A stretch of DNA of 64,000 bases from Photobacterium galatheae (GTDB taxonomy: Bacteria; Pseudomonadota; Gammaproteobacteria; Enterobacterales; Vibrionaceae), in NCBI RefSeq assembly GCF_000695255.1, contig NZ_JMIB01000015.1, positions 1 to 64,000 of the forward strand, in the 5' to 3' direction. Positions 1-9,879 of this stretch are shown here, in pieces. The notes under the pieces are model-generated. The model worked only from the letters and a program-made list of their open reading frames with translations, made no database searches and was not told where the DNA came from. Position numbers and translations under genes: made by a program. Positions within the stretch are counted from its first letter, which is position 1. The number at the start of each line of letters is the position of its first letter.

Positions 1-922
1 ATTCCGGCATTTCGTCTAAAAACAGAATCCCGTTGTGGGCCAGTGAGATTTCACCGGGGCGGGGGATGGAACCGCCGCCGACCAGCGCCGCCATCGAACT
101 GGAATGATGCGGAGCACGAAACGGGCGATTACGCCAGTTGCCGGCATGAAGCGACTGAGCCGTCAGGGAGGTGATGGCCGCTGTTTCCAGCGCTTCCTCG
201 ACGGCCATCTCGGGCAACAAATCACACAGCCGCGAGGCCAGCATGGTTTTACCGGTGCCGGGCGGCCCGACGAACAGCAGGTTATGGCCGCCAGCGGCGG
301 CTATCTCCAGCGCTCTTTTTCCCTGTTGCTGCCCGATGATGTCCTGCATGTCCCGTCCGTGGTTGACCTGCTCGCGCTGTCCCGGCTCCCGGCAGTGCAG
401 CGACAAGGCTTCCTGTCCACAGAGGTAAGCACACACCGCCAGCAAACTGGCGGCCGATTTGTGTTTCTCACGCCCGACCAAGGCCGCCTGATCACCGTTG
501 GCGTCGGGCAACACCAGACAGCGATCCACCTGTTTCGCGGCCAGTGCGGCGGGCAGAGCCCCCTTCACCGTCCGCAATTCACCAGAAAGCGCTAATTCAC
601 CTAAAAACTCATGATCATGCAGCTTACTGTCCGGGATTTGCCCGGAAGCTGCGAGAATCCCCAAAGCAATCGGTAAGTCAAACCGACCGCCTTCCTTCGG
701 CAAATCGGCCGGTGCCAGATTCACGGTGATCCGTCGGGCCGGAAACTCGAAATTAGCATTCACGATGGCACTTCTGACCCTGTCCCTTGCTTCCTTGACC
801 GTGGTCTCCGGGAGTCCGACCAGATTCACTGCAGGCAGGCCGTTGCTGAGGTGAACTTCCACCGTCACCGCCGGAGCATCAACTCCGACACAAGCCCTGC
901 TGTGTACGATTGCCAGCGTCAT
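1..922 (-). CDS. comM: ComM/YifB magnesium-chelatase-like AAA+ ATPase (3' part cut by window)
   Basis: The first ~307 codons of a ComM/YifB protein (full family length about 500), running off the left edge. The N-terminus reads MTLAIVHSRACVG and continues with the family's LPAVNLVGLPE region, then the Walker A GPPGTGKT (about residues 220-227) and, at the window edge, the Walker B LFLDEMP. ComM is a hexameric helicase that extends branch migration during natural transformation, which is common in Vibrionaceae. I chose the ATG at 922 over the one at 928 because an AAGGGG Shine-Dalgarno lies about 7 bases before it. The gene is divergent from the ilv operon. Confidence 0.93.
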   Translation of the reverse strand, partial: MTLAIVHSRACVGVDAPAVTVEVHLSNGLPAVNLVGLPETTVKEARDRVRSAIVNANFEFPARRITVNLAPADLPKEGGRFDLPIALGILAASGQIPDSKLHDHEFLGELALSGELRTVKGALPAALAAKQVDRCLVLPDANGDQAALVGREKHKSAASLLAVCAYLCGQEALSLHCREPGQREQVNHGRDMQDIIGQQQGKRALEIAAAGGHNLLFVGPPGTGKTMLASRLCDLLPEMAVEEALETAAITSLTAQSLHAGNWRNRPFRAPHHSSSMAALVGGGSIPRPGEISLAHNGILFLDEMPE

Positions 923-1035
923 TTTCATCCCCTTGAATATCGAAATTAACCACCTTCTCACTAAATATCCGAGACAAGGCAGCACAATGTCTGCAAGATA
1001 TCCAAAGCGTATTGAAAATAACCACAACAAATTTC

Positions 1036-1063
1036 TTGTCATGCGACGAAAGTCTGTGATAAG
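1036..1063 (+). promoter_or_regulatory. Candidate ilvL-ilvGMEDA promoter
   Basis: A TTGTCA -35 (1036-1041) is followed after 16 bases by GATAAG (1058-1063). Transcription would start near 1070, leaving about 40 bases before the ilvL start. It is the best sigma-70-like match in the comM-ilvL gap (923-1110), which holds no other gene that I can see. The -10 matches only 4 of 6 consensus bases; TACAAT at 1085-1090 is an alternative -10 without a good -35. Confidence 0.4.
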
Positions 1064-1110
1064 ACTAAAGGCGCACAACACATATACAATAATTTCGGAC
1101 AGACAAGTCA

Positions 1111-1200
1111 ATGCTATTTAACCTCAACCTACTGGTCCTCATTATCAACGTCATCGTGGTGATTATTTCACCGCGACGGGGGCTGGCAGGCGGAAAATAG
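1111..1200 (+). CDS. ilvL: ilv operon leader peptide IlvL
   Basis: A 29-residue peptide, MLFNLNLLVLIINVIVVI and onward to GLAGGK, in which 6 Leu, 4 Val and 5 Ile codons are packed into codons 2-19. Ribosome stalling here reports the charging of tRNA-Leu, tRNA-Val and tRNA-Ile, as in the E. coli ilvGMEDA leader. A GGACAG Shine-Dalgarno lies 7 bases before the ATG. The last third of the coding sequence contains the antiterminator arm CGGGGGCT at 1177-1184. It is too short for most automatic annotation. Confidence 0.93.
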   Translation: MLFNLNLLVLIINVIVVIISPRRGLAGGK

Positions 1201-1258
1201 CACATAAGCAAACACACGCAGAAAAAGCCCCCGCACCGAAAGGTCCGGGGGCTTTTTT
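1177..1258 (+). terminator. ilvGMEDA attenuator (antiterminator/terminator)
   Basis: The terminator stem is GCCCCCG (1227-1233) with CGGGGGC (1246-1252), with flanking A/T pairs and a run of six T (1253-1258). Its 5' arm AGCCCCCG (1226-1233) can instead pair perfectly over 8 bp with CGGGGGCT at 1177-1184 near the end of ilvL. Stalling in the Leu/Val/Ile codons would favour that antiterminator and let transcription reach ilvG. This is the established mechanism for this operon in enterobacteria. Confidence 0.9.
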
Positions 1259-1339
1259 CATACCAGAGCCGGGAAAAGACTGCATCAAACCCATCAATCG
1301 CAGCAACCGGCCAAGGTCATCAGAAAACAGGGAGCCATG

Positions 1340-2989
1340 ATGACAGGCGCAGAGTTAGTAGTAGAAGCCTTGAAGCAACAAGGGGTGAGCACCGTATTCG
1401 GGTATCCGGGTGGCGCAATCATGCCCATCTATGATGCCTTGTACGATGGCGGACTCCGGCATGTACTGTGCCGCCACGAACAGGGAGCTGCGATGGCCGC
1501 CATCGGGTTTGCCAGAGCCAGCAACAGCGTTGGCGTCTGCCTGGCCACTTCAGGGCCGGGGGCCACCAACCTGATCACCGGACTGGCCGATGCCATGCTC
1601 GATTCCATCCCGCTGGTGGCGATCACCGGTCAGGTTGCCAGCCCGATGATCGGCACAGATGCATTCCAGGAAGTCGATGTGCTGGGCATGTCGCTGTCAT
1701 GTACCAAACACAGCTATCTGGTGACCGACCCAAACGAGCTGCCTGCCGTACTGAACGAAGCCTTTGAAATCGCCCTGAGCGGTCGCCCCGGCCCGGTGCT
1801 GGTGGATATCGCCAAAGACGTCCAGCTGGCGGCCATTGCGCATCCACTGGTGCCACTGCACGAAGCGCCAGTCTTACCCGATACCGATCCTGAACACTTT
1901 GCGCTGGCCCAGCAGTTACTGGCGGAAAGCCAGCGCCCAATCCTTTATGTCGGTGGCGGCGTTCAACTGGCCGGTGCGGTCGATGCGGTCCGCGCGTTTC
2001 TCGCCACAACCCAGATGCCGGCCGTCTCAACCCTGAAAGGACTGGGCGCTGTCGACAAAGATTATCCCTATCATCTGGGCATGCTGGGGATGCATGGCAC
2101 CAAAGCGGCCAATCTGGCGGTACAGGAGTCCGATCTGCTGATCGCGGTCGGCGCCCGCTTTGATGACCGGGTGACGGGTAAACTGGACACCTTTGCGCCG
2201 CACGCCAAAGTCATTCATTTAGATATCGATCCGGCTGAGCTGGGCAAATTGCGCCGTGCCCATGCCGCGCTGCAATGCGATATCAATACCGTGCTGCCGC
2301 AGCTGGCCCGCCCGATATCGCTGGCCCCGTGGCAACAGCACGTCGAATCCCTGATGGCAGAAAATGGCTGGCGCTATGACCACCCGGGCGAGCGAATCTA
2401 TGCCCCACTGCTGCTGAAACAACTGTCTGAACAGATGGACGATCAGACCGTCATCAGTACCGATGTCGGCCAGCACCAGATGTGGGTGGCGCAGCACATG
2501 CAACACCGTCAGCCGCACAACTTGCTGACCTCGGCCGGTCTCGGCACGATGGGCTTCGGCCTGCCGGCGGCCATCGGTGCCAAGCTGTCCCGTCCGGACG
2601 CTCAGGTGGTGCTGGTCTCCGGCGACGGCTCATTCATGATGAATGTGCAGGAACTGGGCACCATCCGTCGTCTGGGCCTGCCGGTGAAAATCATCCTGCT
2701 GGATAACCAGCGTCTGGGTATGGTTCGCCAGTGGCAGGAACTGTTCTTTGACGGCCGCTACAGCGAGACCATCCTGTCCGATAACCCGGATTTCGTTACC
2801 CTGGCCAGTGCCTTCGGCATCCCGGGCCAGACCATTACGCGCAAGGAAGAAGTTGGTCCGGCGCTTGAGACCCTGCTGGCAAGTGACACCGCCTATCTGC
2901 TGCACGTTGCCATTTCTGAAGCTGATAACGTCTGGCCACTGGTTCCCCCCGGTGGTGCCAACCACGACATGATGGAGGAACCCAAATGA
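1340..2989 (+). CDS. ilvG: Acetolactate synthase II large subunit
   Basis: Thiamine-diphosphate enzyme that condenses pyruvate with pyruvate or 2-oxobutyrate, the first common step of Val/Leu/Ile synthesis. It has 549 residues, close to the 548 of E. coli IlvG, and is intact, unlike the frameshifted ilvG of E. coli K-12. The N-terminal YPGGAIMP loop, the catalytic glutamate in RHEQGA (E47) and the ThDP/Mg motif beginning GDGS at residue 428 are visible. The ATG at 1340 is preferred over the adjacent ATG at 1337 because GGGAG then sits about 5 bases upstream and the protein aligns with IlvG from its first residue. The stop overlaps the ilvM start (ATGA), indicating translational coupling. Confidence 0.97.
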   Translation: MTGAELVVEALKQQGVSTVFGYPGGAIMPIYDALYDGGLRHVLCRHEQGAAMAAIGFARASNSVGVCLATSGPGATNLITGLADAMLDSIPLVAITGQVASPMIGTDAFQEVDVLGMSLSCTKHSYLVTDPNELPAVLNEAFEIALSGRPGPVLVDIAKDVQLAAIAHPLVPLHEAPVLPDTDPEHFALAQQLLAESQRPILYVGGGVQLAGAVDAVRAFLATTQMPAVSTLKGLGAVDKDYPYHLGMLGMHGTKAANLAVQESDLLIAVGARFDDRVTGKLDTFAPHAKVIHLDIDPAELGKLRRAHAALQCDINTVLPQLARPISLAPWQQHVESLMAENGWRYDHPGERIYAPLLLKQLSEQMDDQTVISTDVGQHQMWVAQHMQHRQPHNLLTSAGLGTMGFGLPAAIGAKLSRPDAQVVLVSGDGSFMMNVQELGTIRRLGLPVKIILLDNQRLGMVRQWQELFFDGRYSETILSDNPDFVTLASAFGIPGQTITRKEEVGPALETLLASDTAYLLHVAISEADNVWPLVPPGGANHDMMEEPK

Positions 2990-3246
2990 CTCAGCATACG
3001 TTAACGATCCATGCCGCCAGCCGTCCCGAACTTCTGGAACGTGTTCTCCGGATCACACGCCACCGCGGATTCATGGTAAAACAGTTTTCTATGGCGCATA
3101 GTGAAGATGATAAGTCCGTTGACATTGAAGTCACGGTCGACAGTGAACGTCCCATCCTTGCCCTCTACAATCAATTGGACAAACTGTGGGATGTCTCTGG
3201 CGTCACCATTTTAGAGCAGCAACAAAAACAACAAATCAGCGCATAA
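2986..3246 (+). CDS. ilvM: Acetolactate synthase II regulatory subunit
   Basis: Small ACT-domain subunit (86 residues; E. coli IlvM has 87) that activates IlvG. Its start ATG overlaps the ilvG stop by four bases, so 1:1 translation with the catalytic subunit is likely. The N-terminal beta strand [19 protein letters not shown] and the following GFMVKQFSM are typical of this family. In E. coli the IlvGM isozyme is insensitive to valine; that property is inferred here from family membership, not from a residue I can point to. Confidence 0.94.
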   Translation: MTQHTLTIHAASRPELLERVLRITRHRGFMVKQFSMAHSEDDKSVDIEVTVDSERPILALYNQLDKLWDVSGVTILEQQQKQQISA

Positions 3247-3261
3247 AGAAAGGATTACATA

Positions 3262-4197
3262 ATGGCAAATACAGCAGACTACATCTGGTTCAACGGCGAC
3301 ATGGTTCCTTGGCAGGACGCGAAAGTTCATGTGCTAACCCACGCTCTGCATTATGGCACTTCAGTTTTCGAAGGCATCCGCTGCTATGACACCCCGAACG
3401 GCCCTGTGGTTTTCCGTCATCGCGAGCACATGGCCCGGCTGAAAGATTCCGCCAAGATCTACCGCTTCCCGATCCCTTACACCGTGGATGAACTGATGGA
3501 AGCCTGCCGCGAGACCCTGCGTGCCAACAAGCTGACTTCTGCTTACATCCGCCCGCTGGGCTATGTCCCGAATGTTGGTCTGGGGGTTTGCCCGCCAAAC
3601 GGCACCGAAATGGACCTGATTATTGCGGCATTCTCCTGGGGTGCCTATCTGGGCGAAGAAGCACTGGCCAGCGGCGTTGATGCCATGGTCTCAAGCTGGA
3701 ACCGCGCCGCACCGAATACCGTTCCGACCGGCGCCAAAGCCGGCGGCAACTATTTATCCTCTCTGCTGGTTGGCGGTGAAGCCCGTCGCCACGGCTACGC
3801 AGAAGGTATTGCCCTCGACGTGCGCGGTTACCTCTCAGAAGGTGCCGGCGAGAACATCTTCGTCATCCGTAACGGCATCATTTCCACCCCGCCAGCCACC
3901 AGCGCCATTCTGCCGGGCATCACCCGGGATGCCATTGTCACGCTGGCAACCGAAATGGGCTATGAAGTCCGCGAAGAGAATATCGCCCGCGAGGCGCTGT
4001 ATCTGGCTGACGAGATCTTCATGACCGGCACCGCAGCTGAAATTGTTCCGGTTCGCAGCGTCGATCAAATCACCGTCGGTGAGGGCAAACGCGGTCCGAT
4101 CACCGAGAAAGTCCAGTCAGCCTTCTTCGGCCTGTTTAATGGTCAGACCGAAGACAAATGGGGCTGGCTGGATCCCGTCTACCCAGCCGAAAAATAA
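3262..4197 (+). CDS. ilvE: Branched-chain amino-acid aminotransferase
   Basis: Class IV PLP aminotransferase that makes the last transamination step for Leu, Ile and Val with glutamate as donor. 311 residues (E. coli about 309). The PLP lysine is K159 in [10 protein letters not shown], and the FEGIRCY segment near residue 36 and the [10 protein letters not shown] region are the usual family landmarks. It is the third gene of ilvGMEDA, 15 bases after ilvM, with an AAAGGA ribosome-binding site upstream. Confidence 0.97.
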   Translation: MANTADYIWFNGDMVPWQDAKVHVLTHALHYGTSVFEGIRCYDTPNGPVVFRHREHMARLKDSAKIYRFPIPYTVDELMEACRETLRANKLTSAYIRPLGYVPNVGLGVCPPNGTEMDLIIAAFSWGAYLGEEALASGVDAMVSSWNRAAPNTVPTGAKAGGNYLSSLLVGGEARRHGYAEGIALDVRGYLSEGAGENIFVIRNGIISTPPATSAILPGITRDAIVTLATEMGYEVREENIAREALYLADEIFMTGTAAEIVPVRSVDQITVGEGKRGPITEKVQSAFFGLFNGQTEDKWGWLDPVYPAEK

Positions 4198-4229
4198 GCC
4201 ACACTATAAAAAGCAAGCACAGCAATGTC

Positions 4230-4254
4230 CCGCCGGTATCCAGCATACCGGCGG
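4230..4254 (+). repeat. Intercistronic hairpin between ilvE and ilvD
   Basis: A perfect 10-bp inverted repeat, CCGCCGGTAT (4230-4239) and ATACCGGCGG (4245-4254), with a 5-base loop. No T-run follows, and the ilvD ribosome-binding site AAGGA lies just downstream. It is therefore more likely an mRNA-stability or partial attenuation element inside the operon than a terminator. Confidence 0.7.
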
Positions 4255-4274
4255 CTCAAAAAGGATTTCACGTT

Positions 4275-6116
4275 ATGCCTAAGTACCGTTCTGCCACCAC
4301 CACCCACGGCCGTAATATGGCCGGTGCCCGCGCTCTGTGGCGTGCCACCGGAGTCAAAGATGAAGATTTTGGCAAACCCATCATCGCCGTTGTTAACTCC
4401 TTCACCCAGTTTGTTCCGGGCCACGTTCACCTGAAAGATCTGGGTCAGCTGGTTGCCGCTGAAATTGAAAAATCGGGTGGGATTGCCAAAGAATTCAACA
4501 CCATTGCCGTCGACGACGGTATCGCCATGGGCCACGGCGGCATGCTGTATTCCCTGCCGTCACGCGAACTGATTGCCGATTCGGTCGAATACATGGTCAA
4601 CGCCCACTGTGCTGACGCCATGGTCTGTATTTCCAACTGTGACAAAATCACCCCGGGGATGCTGATGGCTTCCATGCGCCTGAACATTCCGGTGATCTTC
4701 GTTTCCGGTGGCCCGATGGAAGCCGGCAAAACGAAGCTGTCAGATCAGATCCTCAAGCTGGATCTGGTCGATGCCATGATCCAGGGTGCCGATCCGAAAG
4801 TCTCCGATGAACAAAGCGAGCAGATCGAACGATCCGCCTGTCCGACCTGCGGATCCTGCTCGGGGATGTTCACGGCAAACTCCATGAACTGCCTGACCGA
4901 AGCACTGGGCCTGAGTCAGCCGGGGAACGGTTCCTGTCTGGCGACTCATGCCGATCGTAAAGCACTCTTCCTGACCGCCGGTCAGCGCATTGTTGAATTG
5001 ACCAAGCGTTACTACGAACAGGACGATGCCAGCGTCCTGCCACGTAATATCGCCAACAAGCAAGCTTTTGAAAATGCGATGGCGCTGGATATCGCCATGG
5101 GCGGTTCGACCAATACGGTGTTGCACCTGCTGGCCGCCGCACAGGAAGGTGAAGTTGATTTCACTATGGACGACATCGACCGCATGTCACGCAAAGTGCC
5201 GCATCTGTGCAAAGTTGCGCCCTCAACCCAGAAATATCACATGGAAGATGTCCATCGTGCAGGCGGGGTTTACGGCATTCTGGGTGAACTGGATCGGGCC
5301 GGACTGCTGCACAATGATGTTCCGAACGTACTGGGCATGACACTGGCCGAAGCGCTGACCCAGTACGATATCAAACAAACCAACTCCGAAGCTGTGCAAT
5401 CCTTCTTCCGAGCAGGCCCTGCCGGGATCCGCACGACACAGGCGTTTTCTCAGGACTGCCGCTGGGACAGCCTGGATGATGACCGGGAAAACGGCTGTAT
5501 CCGCAACAAAGAACACGCCTTCAGTCAGGACGGGGGTCTGGCAGTGCTGTCAGGCAACATGGCGCAGGACGGATGTATCGTCAAAACAGCCGGTGTAGAT
5601 GAAAGCTGCCTGACCTTTGAAGGCCCGGCTATTGTGTTTGAAAGTCAGGAAACCGCGGTAGAAGGCATTCTGGGCGGCAAAGTCAAAGCCGGTGATGTCG
5701 TCATCATCCGCTATGAAGGCCCGAAAGGTGGTCCGGGAATGCAGGAAATGCTGTATCCGACCACCTATCTCAAGTCGATGGGGCTGGGCAAAGACTGCGC
5801 CCTGATCACCGATGGTCGCTTCTCCGGCGGCACCAGTGGTCTGTCTATCGGTCACGTCTCTCCGGAAGCGGCGAACGGCGGCACCATCGGTCTGATCGAA
5901 GACGGCGACCGGGTCGCGATCGACATTCCGAACCGCAGCATCGAACTCAAAGTGGATGACGCGACGCTGGCCAAACGCCGTGCAGCCGCCGATGCCCGCG
6001 GCTGGAAACCCGTGGATCGCCAGCGCACCGTGTCTTTTGCGCTGCGTGCCTATGCCAACCTGGCGACCAGTGCCGACAAAGGTGCGGTTCGCGACAAATC
6101 CAAGCTGGAAGGGTAA
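4275..6116 (+). CDS. ilvD: Dihydroxy-acid dehydratase
   Basis: Iron-sulfur enzyme that dehydrates 2,3-dihydroxy-isovalerate and 2,3-dihydroxy-3-methylvalerate to the 2-oxo acids. 613 residues from the ATG at 4275; an upstream in-frame ATG at 4158 lies inside ilvE and is rejected because the family starts [18 protein letters not shown] and AAGGA precedes 4275. The cluster-binding cysteines are in [11 protein letters not shown] and [18 protein letters not shown]. The [19 protein letters not shown] block near the C-terminus is also characteristic. Confidence 0.97.
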   Translation: MPKYRSATTTHGRNMAGARALWRATGVKDEDFGKPIIAVVNSFTQFVPGHVHLKDLGQLVAAEIEKSGGIAKEFNTIAVDDGIAMGHGGMLYSLPSRELIADSVEYMVNAHCADAMVCISNCDKITPGMLMASMRLNIPVIFVSGGPMEAGKTKLSDQILKLDLVDAMIQGADPKVSDEQSEQIERSACPTCGSCSGMFTANSMNCLTEALGLSQPGNGSCLATHADRKALFLTAGQRIVELTKRYYEQDDASVLPRNIANKQAFENAMALDIAMGGSTNTVLHLLAAAQEGEVDFTMDDIDRMSRKVPHLCKVAPSTQKYHMEDVHRAGGVYGILGELDRAGLLHNDVPNVLGMTLAEALTQYDIKQTNSEAVQSFFRAGPAGIRTTQAFSQDCRWDSLDDDRENGCIRNKEHAFSQDGGLAVLSGNMAQDGCIVKTAGVDESCLTFEGPAIVFESQETAVEGILGGKVKAGDVVIIRYEGPKGGPGMQEMLYPTTYLKSMGLGKDCALITDGRFSGGTSGLSIGHVSPEAANGGTIGLIEDGDRVAIDIPNRSIELKVDDATLAKRRAAADARGWKPVDRQRTVSFALRAYANLATSADKGAVRDKSKLEG

Positions 6117-6121
6117 ATCTG

Positions 6122-7675
6122 ATGCGTGAGCTGACACAGGCCAGTGCCGCTGAGTTTCTCAGCGGGGCTGACTACTTAAGGGAGACGCTGCGTGCGCCGG
6201 TCTACGAGGTGGCGCAAGTCACCCCGTTACAGGACATGGAACGGTTATCCAGCCGATTAGGTAACCGGATTCAGATCAAGCGTGAAGACCGCCAGCCCGT
6301 GCACTCATTCAAACTGCGCGGTGCCTACAATATGATGTCCCAGCTGACCCCGGCACAACGTCAGGCAGGCGTGATTGCCGCATCGGCGGGCAACCATGCG
6401 CAGGGTCTGGCCCTGTCCGGCCGGCAACTGGACGTTCAGGCCATTATCGTGATGCCGCGAACCACACCGGACATCAAGGTCGATGCGGTCAAAAGCTTTG
6501 GCGGTGAAGTGGTGCTTCACGGCAGTAACTTCGATGAAGCCAAAAGCCACGCCATCGCCCTGGCTGAGCAGCACGGCTATACCTTCATTCCACCATTTGA
6601 TCACCCGGCAGTGATCGCCGGGCAGGGCACGATTGGCATAGAACTGGTCCAGCAGAACGGCCACCTCGATTATGTTTTTGTGCCGGTCGGAGGTGGTGGT
6701 CTGGCAGCGGGCGTGTCGGTGCTGCTGAAACAACTGATGCCGGAAATCAAAGTGATTGGCGTGGAAGCCGAAGATTCCGCCTGCCTGCGAGCCGCACTGG
6801 ATGCCGGTGAACCGGTCACCCTGGACCAGGTCGGGCAATTTGCCGATGGGGTTGCGGTCAAGCGCATCGGCGACGAAACCTTCCGTCTGTGTCAGCAATA
6901 TCTGGATGATGTGATCACCGTCAGCAGTGACGAGATCTGTGCGGCGGTGAAAGATATCTTTGAAGATACACGAGCCATCGCCGAACCCTCCGGCGCGCTG
7001 TCGCTGGCGGGTCTGAAGAAATACAGCGAGCAGCATCAGGTGAAAGGCAAGCAACTAGCCTCGATTCTGTCCGGGGCCAACCTGAATTTCCACGGTCTGC
7101 GCTATGTATCGGAACGCTGCGAGCTGGGAGAGAAACGTGAAGGACTGCTGGCTGTTACGGTACCGGAACGGCCAGGTGCTTTTCTCGATTTCTGCCGCCT
7201 GCTGGGTGGCCGGGCTGTGACTGAGTTCAACTACCGTTACAACGATGACACCCTGGCGAATGTGTTTGTCGGTATTCGCCTGATTCAGGGGCAGGAAGAA
7301 CTGGACAGCATCATTACCGATCTGCGTAAAGGCGGATACCCTGTGGTGGATTTATCCGACGATGAGATGGCTAAAGTCCACGTCCGCTACATGATTGGTG
7401 GCCGTCCATCCAAACCATTACAGGAACGACTGTACAGCTTTGAGTTTCCGGAATATCCGGGCGCGCTGCTCAGGTTCCTGACCACACTGGGTACACACTG
7501 GAATATCAGCCTGTTCAATTACCGAAACCACGGCGCTGACTACGGCCGGGTGCTGTGCGGTTTTGAACTGGCAGATCATGACCTGTTGTCGTTCACCAGC
7601 CACCTGCGCGAACTGGGTTACCAGTGGAAAGACGAGACCGACAACCCGGCCTACCGCTTTTTCCTGGCACAATAA
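6122..7675 (+). CDS. ilvA: Threonine dehydratase (biosynthetic)
   Basis: PLP enzyme that deaminates threonine to 2-oxobutyrate, the committed step to isoleucine. 517 residues (E. coli 514). The PLP lysine is K64 in SFKLRGAYNM, the phosphate-binding glycine loop is VGGGGLAAG, and two C-terminal ACT-like regulatory domains (from about residue 335) bind Ile and Val in the family, so feedback inhibition is expected. It starts 5 bases after ilvD and is the last gene of the operon; a terminator follows at 7687. Confidence 0.97.
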   Translation: MRELTQASAAEFLSGADYLRETLRAPVYEVAQVTPLQDMERLSSRLGNRIQIKREDRQPVHSFKLRGAYNMMSQLTPAQRQAGVIAASAGNHAQGLALSGRQLDVQAIIVMPRTTPDIKVDAVKSFGGEVVLHGSNFDEAKSHAIALAEQHGYTFIPPFDHPAVIAGQGTIGIELVQQNGHLDYVFVPVGGGGLAAGVSVLLKQLMPEIKVIGVEAEDSACLRAALDAGEPVTLDQVGQFADGVAVKRIGDETFRLCQQYLDDVITVSSDEICAAVKDIFEDTRAIAEPSGALSLAGLKKYSEQHQVKGKQLASILSGANLNFHGLRYVSERCELGEKREGLLAVTVPERPGAFLDFCRLLGGRAVTEFNYRYNDDTLANVFVGIRLIQGQEELDSIITDLRKGGYPVVDLSDDEMAKVHVRYMIGGRPSKPLQERLYSFEFPEYPGALLRFLTTLGTHWNISLFNYRNHGADYGRVLCGFELADHDLLSFTSHLRELGYQWKDETDNPAYRFFLAQ

Positions 7676-7686
7676 GCAACAAAATC

Positions 7687-7709
7687 AGCCCCGCACGTCG
7701 GGGCTGTTT
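7687..7709 (+). terminator. Terminator of ilvGMEDA
   Basis: Stem AGCCCCG (7687-7693) and CGGGGCT (7699-7705), 5-base loop, followed by GTTTC. The T-run is short, but position and stem strength fit the end of the ilv operon, which faces the convergent XRE gene. Confidence 0.75.
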
Positions 7710-7750
7710 CTCATTCCAATCCGTCACTCCCTGATAATGACAGGGCGATT

Positions 7751-8131
7751 TCAGGATTTATCTTTTTGTGTCAGCGCCCGGGTATATTCCGCCATGAAAC
7801 TGGCCAGATTAATACTCTGCTGCAGAATCACATTGCGCGCCGAATGGGGCAGTCGACTGAAATACTGCAATAGACGATCGATTTCTTCTTTATATTCGCT
7901 TTCCAGAATCTCCAGCCCTTCGTCACCGTAAACAAACCAGGTCAGCGGTCGTTCGGTGATTTCCGAAATCGCTGACAGCAAACGCACCTTGGGTTCCGTC
8001 TTTCCGGTTTCCAGGTCCAGATAAGTTTGCCGCGCCACGCCCAACTGCTGGGCCATATGTACCTGAGTCAGGCCTTTCCACTCTCGCGCCTCCTTGATTC
8101 GCGAGGCGATCATCGCTTTAGGATCTGTCAT
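7751..8131 (-). CDS. XRE-family helix-turn-helix regulator
   Basis: A 126-residue protein with an N-terminal Cro/C1-type HTH (about residues 10-65: SRIKEAREWKGLTQ through GVARQTYLDLETGKTEPK) and a C-terminal helical segment with no motif that I recognise. The start at 8131 is decided by a strong GGAGGT four bases upstream; the longer GTG start at 8146 would swallow that site. It is transcribed convergently to ilvA. Its target is unknown; the MFS gene further upstream on the same strand is one candidate, without sequence proof. Confidence 0.8.
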   Translation of the reverse strand: MTDPKAMIASRIKEAREWKGLTQVHMAQQLGVARQTYLDLETGKTEPKVRLLSAISEITERPLTWFVYGDEGLEILESEYKEEIDRLLQYFSRLPHSARNVILQQSINLASFMAEYTRALTQKDKS

Positions 8132-8426
8132 CAATACCTCCACCACTGCAATATGTTCTGACCAAAGGCCAGCATAAAATCAGCCAACTCAGGAGCTATT
8201 ATTTTTTTATTTATTATCAGCACGTTATAAGAAGCAGCATCCTCAGATTGCAAAGTGCAATGCAAAACCGGAAGGATTCAGGCAAAGCATCTGATTTCGC
8301 AAATAAAAACGTCACTTCTGTACTCAATCATAGACGCTGGGGATCTGCGCTGGGCAGAAAACGAACGGCGGCACCACAATTGACGCCTTTATCTCAACGC
8401 TAAGACAGGGCTGTCTGATTCTGTTG

Positions 8427-9650
8427 TCACAAAGACGAGGCCAGGTATGCGGATGGGGGCGTGTTCATTCGCCAGTAAACAAATATCCCCATCAAGACGG
8501 CACAGGCCATCACAGCCGGTGTCCACAGCGCGAATGTGGATTCTAACATCCAGCCAAAAGCAAGATAGCCGACGGGAACCGATAGAAAACGGGCTGAAGA
8601 GAACAGCGTCATAACTCGTCCGAATAAGGCTTCAGGCACTGCTTTTTGAATCAGGGTAACTTCGATAGGACCTGCAAATCCGAGACACAGCCCAATCACA
8701 AAAAGCTGAATGAAAAACAACACCTGACTCGTGAAAAAAGACATAGAGAAGAGCACAACCACCAGCAAGAGATAGCCAGAGACAATGATCTGCCGACTTG
8801 AGAAACGCTTGCCATAAAAGCCAAAGAGCAGAGATGAAAGACTCGTGCCGGCTCCGAAACAGGTCATCGACAGCCCCAGGCTCATCACGGAGTCAAAGAC
8901 AAACTTGTTGAGATAAGGCAGATACACAACAAGAAACGGCGTTATGACAAGATTCACCATGGCACTGACGAAAAGCACAGACAACAGGGGGCGCTGCTGT
9001 TTCAGATATTTCACCCCGTCGGAGAAGTAAGCCAGCGGACGGGCATCACTCGGTTCAGTCGGTTCAACCTCAGGTCTGAAATATTTCTTCAGAAAAATCA
9101 TGCCGAAAGCAACCACCAGGAATGTCGCCGCATCAAAGTACAGCGCACTGATCGTGCCAAAGGCCGCCACAATCAAGGCTGCAACCACCGGGCCTAAGAG
9201 ATCACAGATATTTTCAAGAGTGGTATTCACCCCATTGATCAAATGGTTATCCGATTGGTTCGCTTCAATTTCATGTCTTAAAATCACATCTTTGGCCAAG
9301 CGGCTTGGGGTATCCAAGACCGTGCTGAGCATCAACAAGGCCGCTAAAAGACTGAAGGTCAGCAGATCCGCATGATAAAAAACAGGGATCAACAAGACAC
9401 TGGCAAAATTCACCAGATCAGACAGCACTGACACTCGGAACGTCCCGCATCGGTCAACAAATTGCGCACTGAAAAAGGTCGATAAAATGATAGGGATGAT
9501 TTTTGCTGACATCACGGCAGCAACCAGTGCCGGGCTATTGGAGATGTCCAAAATAAGCCAGGGGATGGCCACCTCGGTGATGGCATTTCCTAAAATCGTG
9601 ATCCCATTCAGGGTGAGTAACCCACAGATTGGCCAAGATATCCTGCGCAT
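8427..9650 (-). CDS. MFS transporter, probable drug or siderophore exporter type
   Basis: A 407-residue major facilitator protein with about 12 hydrophobic segments. The N-terminal half carries the TPSRLAKDVILRHEI segment seen in MFS_3 / EntS-like exporters, and the central loop (about residues 195-215) is charged and Pro/Glu-rich. The ATG at 9650 is chosen because AAAGGAG lies 8 bases upstream; the earlier in-frame start at 9689 has no such site. The gene stands alone between the XRE regulator and glmS. The substrate cannot be told from sequence. Confidence 0.8.
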   Translation of the reverse strand: MRRISWPICGLLTLNGITILGNAITEVAIPWLILDISNSPALVAAVMSAKIIPIILSTFFSAQFVDRCGTFRVSVLSDLVNFASVLLIPVFYHADLLTFSLLAALLMLSTVLDTPSRLAKDVILRHEIEANQSDNHLINGVNTTLENICDLLGPVVAALIVAAFGTISALYFDAATFLVVAFGMIFLKKYFRPEVEPTEPSDARPLAYFSDGVKYLKQQRPLLSVLFVSAMVNLVITPFLVVYLPYLNKFVFDSVMSLGLSMTCFGAGTSLSSLLFGFYGKRFSSRQIIVSGYLLLVVVLFSMSFFTSQVLFFIQLFVIGLCLGFAGPIEVTLIQKAVPEALFGRVMTLFSSARFLSVPVGYLAFGWMLESTFALWTPAVMACAVLMGIFVYWRMNTPPSAYLASSL

Positions 9651-9748
9651 CAACGAGACTCCTTTCACGTCATTCGCTCTTTCTTCCACAACTTCATGGT
9701 GGCATATGATACAAGTTCACTATTCCTGAACAAGAGGAACCACACAAT

Positions 9749-9784
9749 AAAAAAACCTCCTGCAGGGTATTCCCCGACAGGAGG
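9749..9784 (-). terminator. Terminator of glmS
   Basis: Inverted repeat CCTCCTG (9756-9762) and CAGGAGG (9778-9784). Read on the minus strand, the hairpin is followed by seven T, placing it about 100 bases after the glmS stop. Confidence 0.85.
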
Positions 9785-9879
9785 CTTGAAATAAAAACCG
9801 CACGCCATGAGCAGGACTGAATTCTGAATCAACAGTGCATCCTGAATGGCAATCTCACCGGAATGAAAACCCGCTCGAC

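Noticed and set aside
4158-4274. N-terminal extension of ilvD starting inside ilvE
   Set aside because: The extra 39 residues match nothing in the family, and the ribosome-binding site AAGGA sits before the ATG at 4275.
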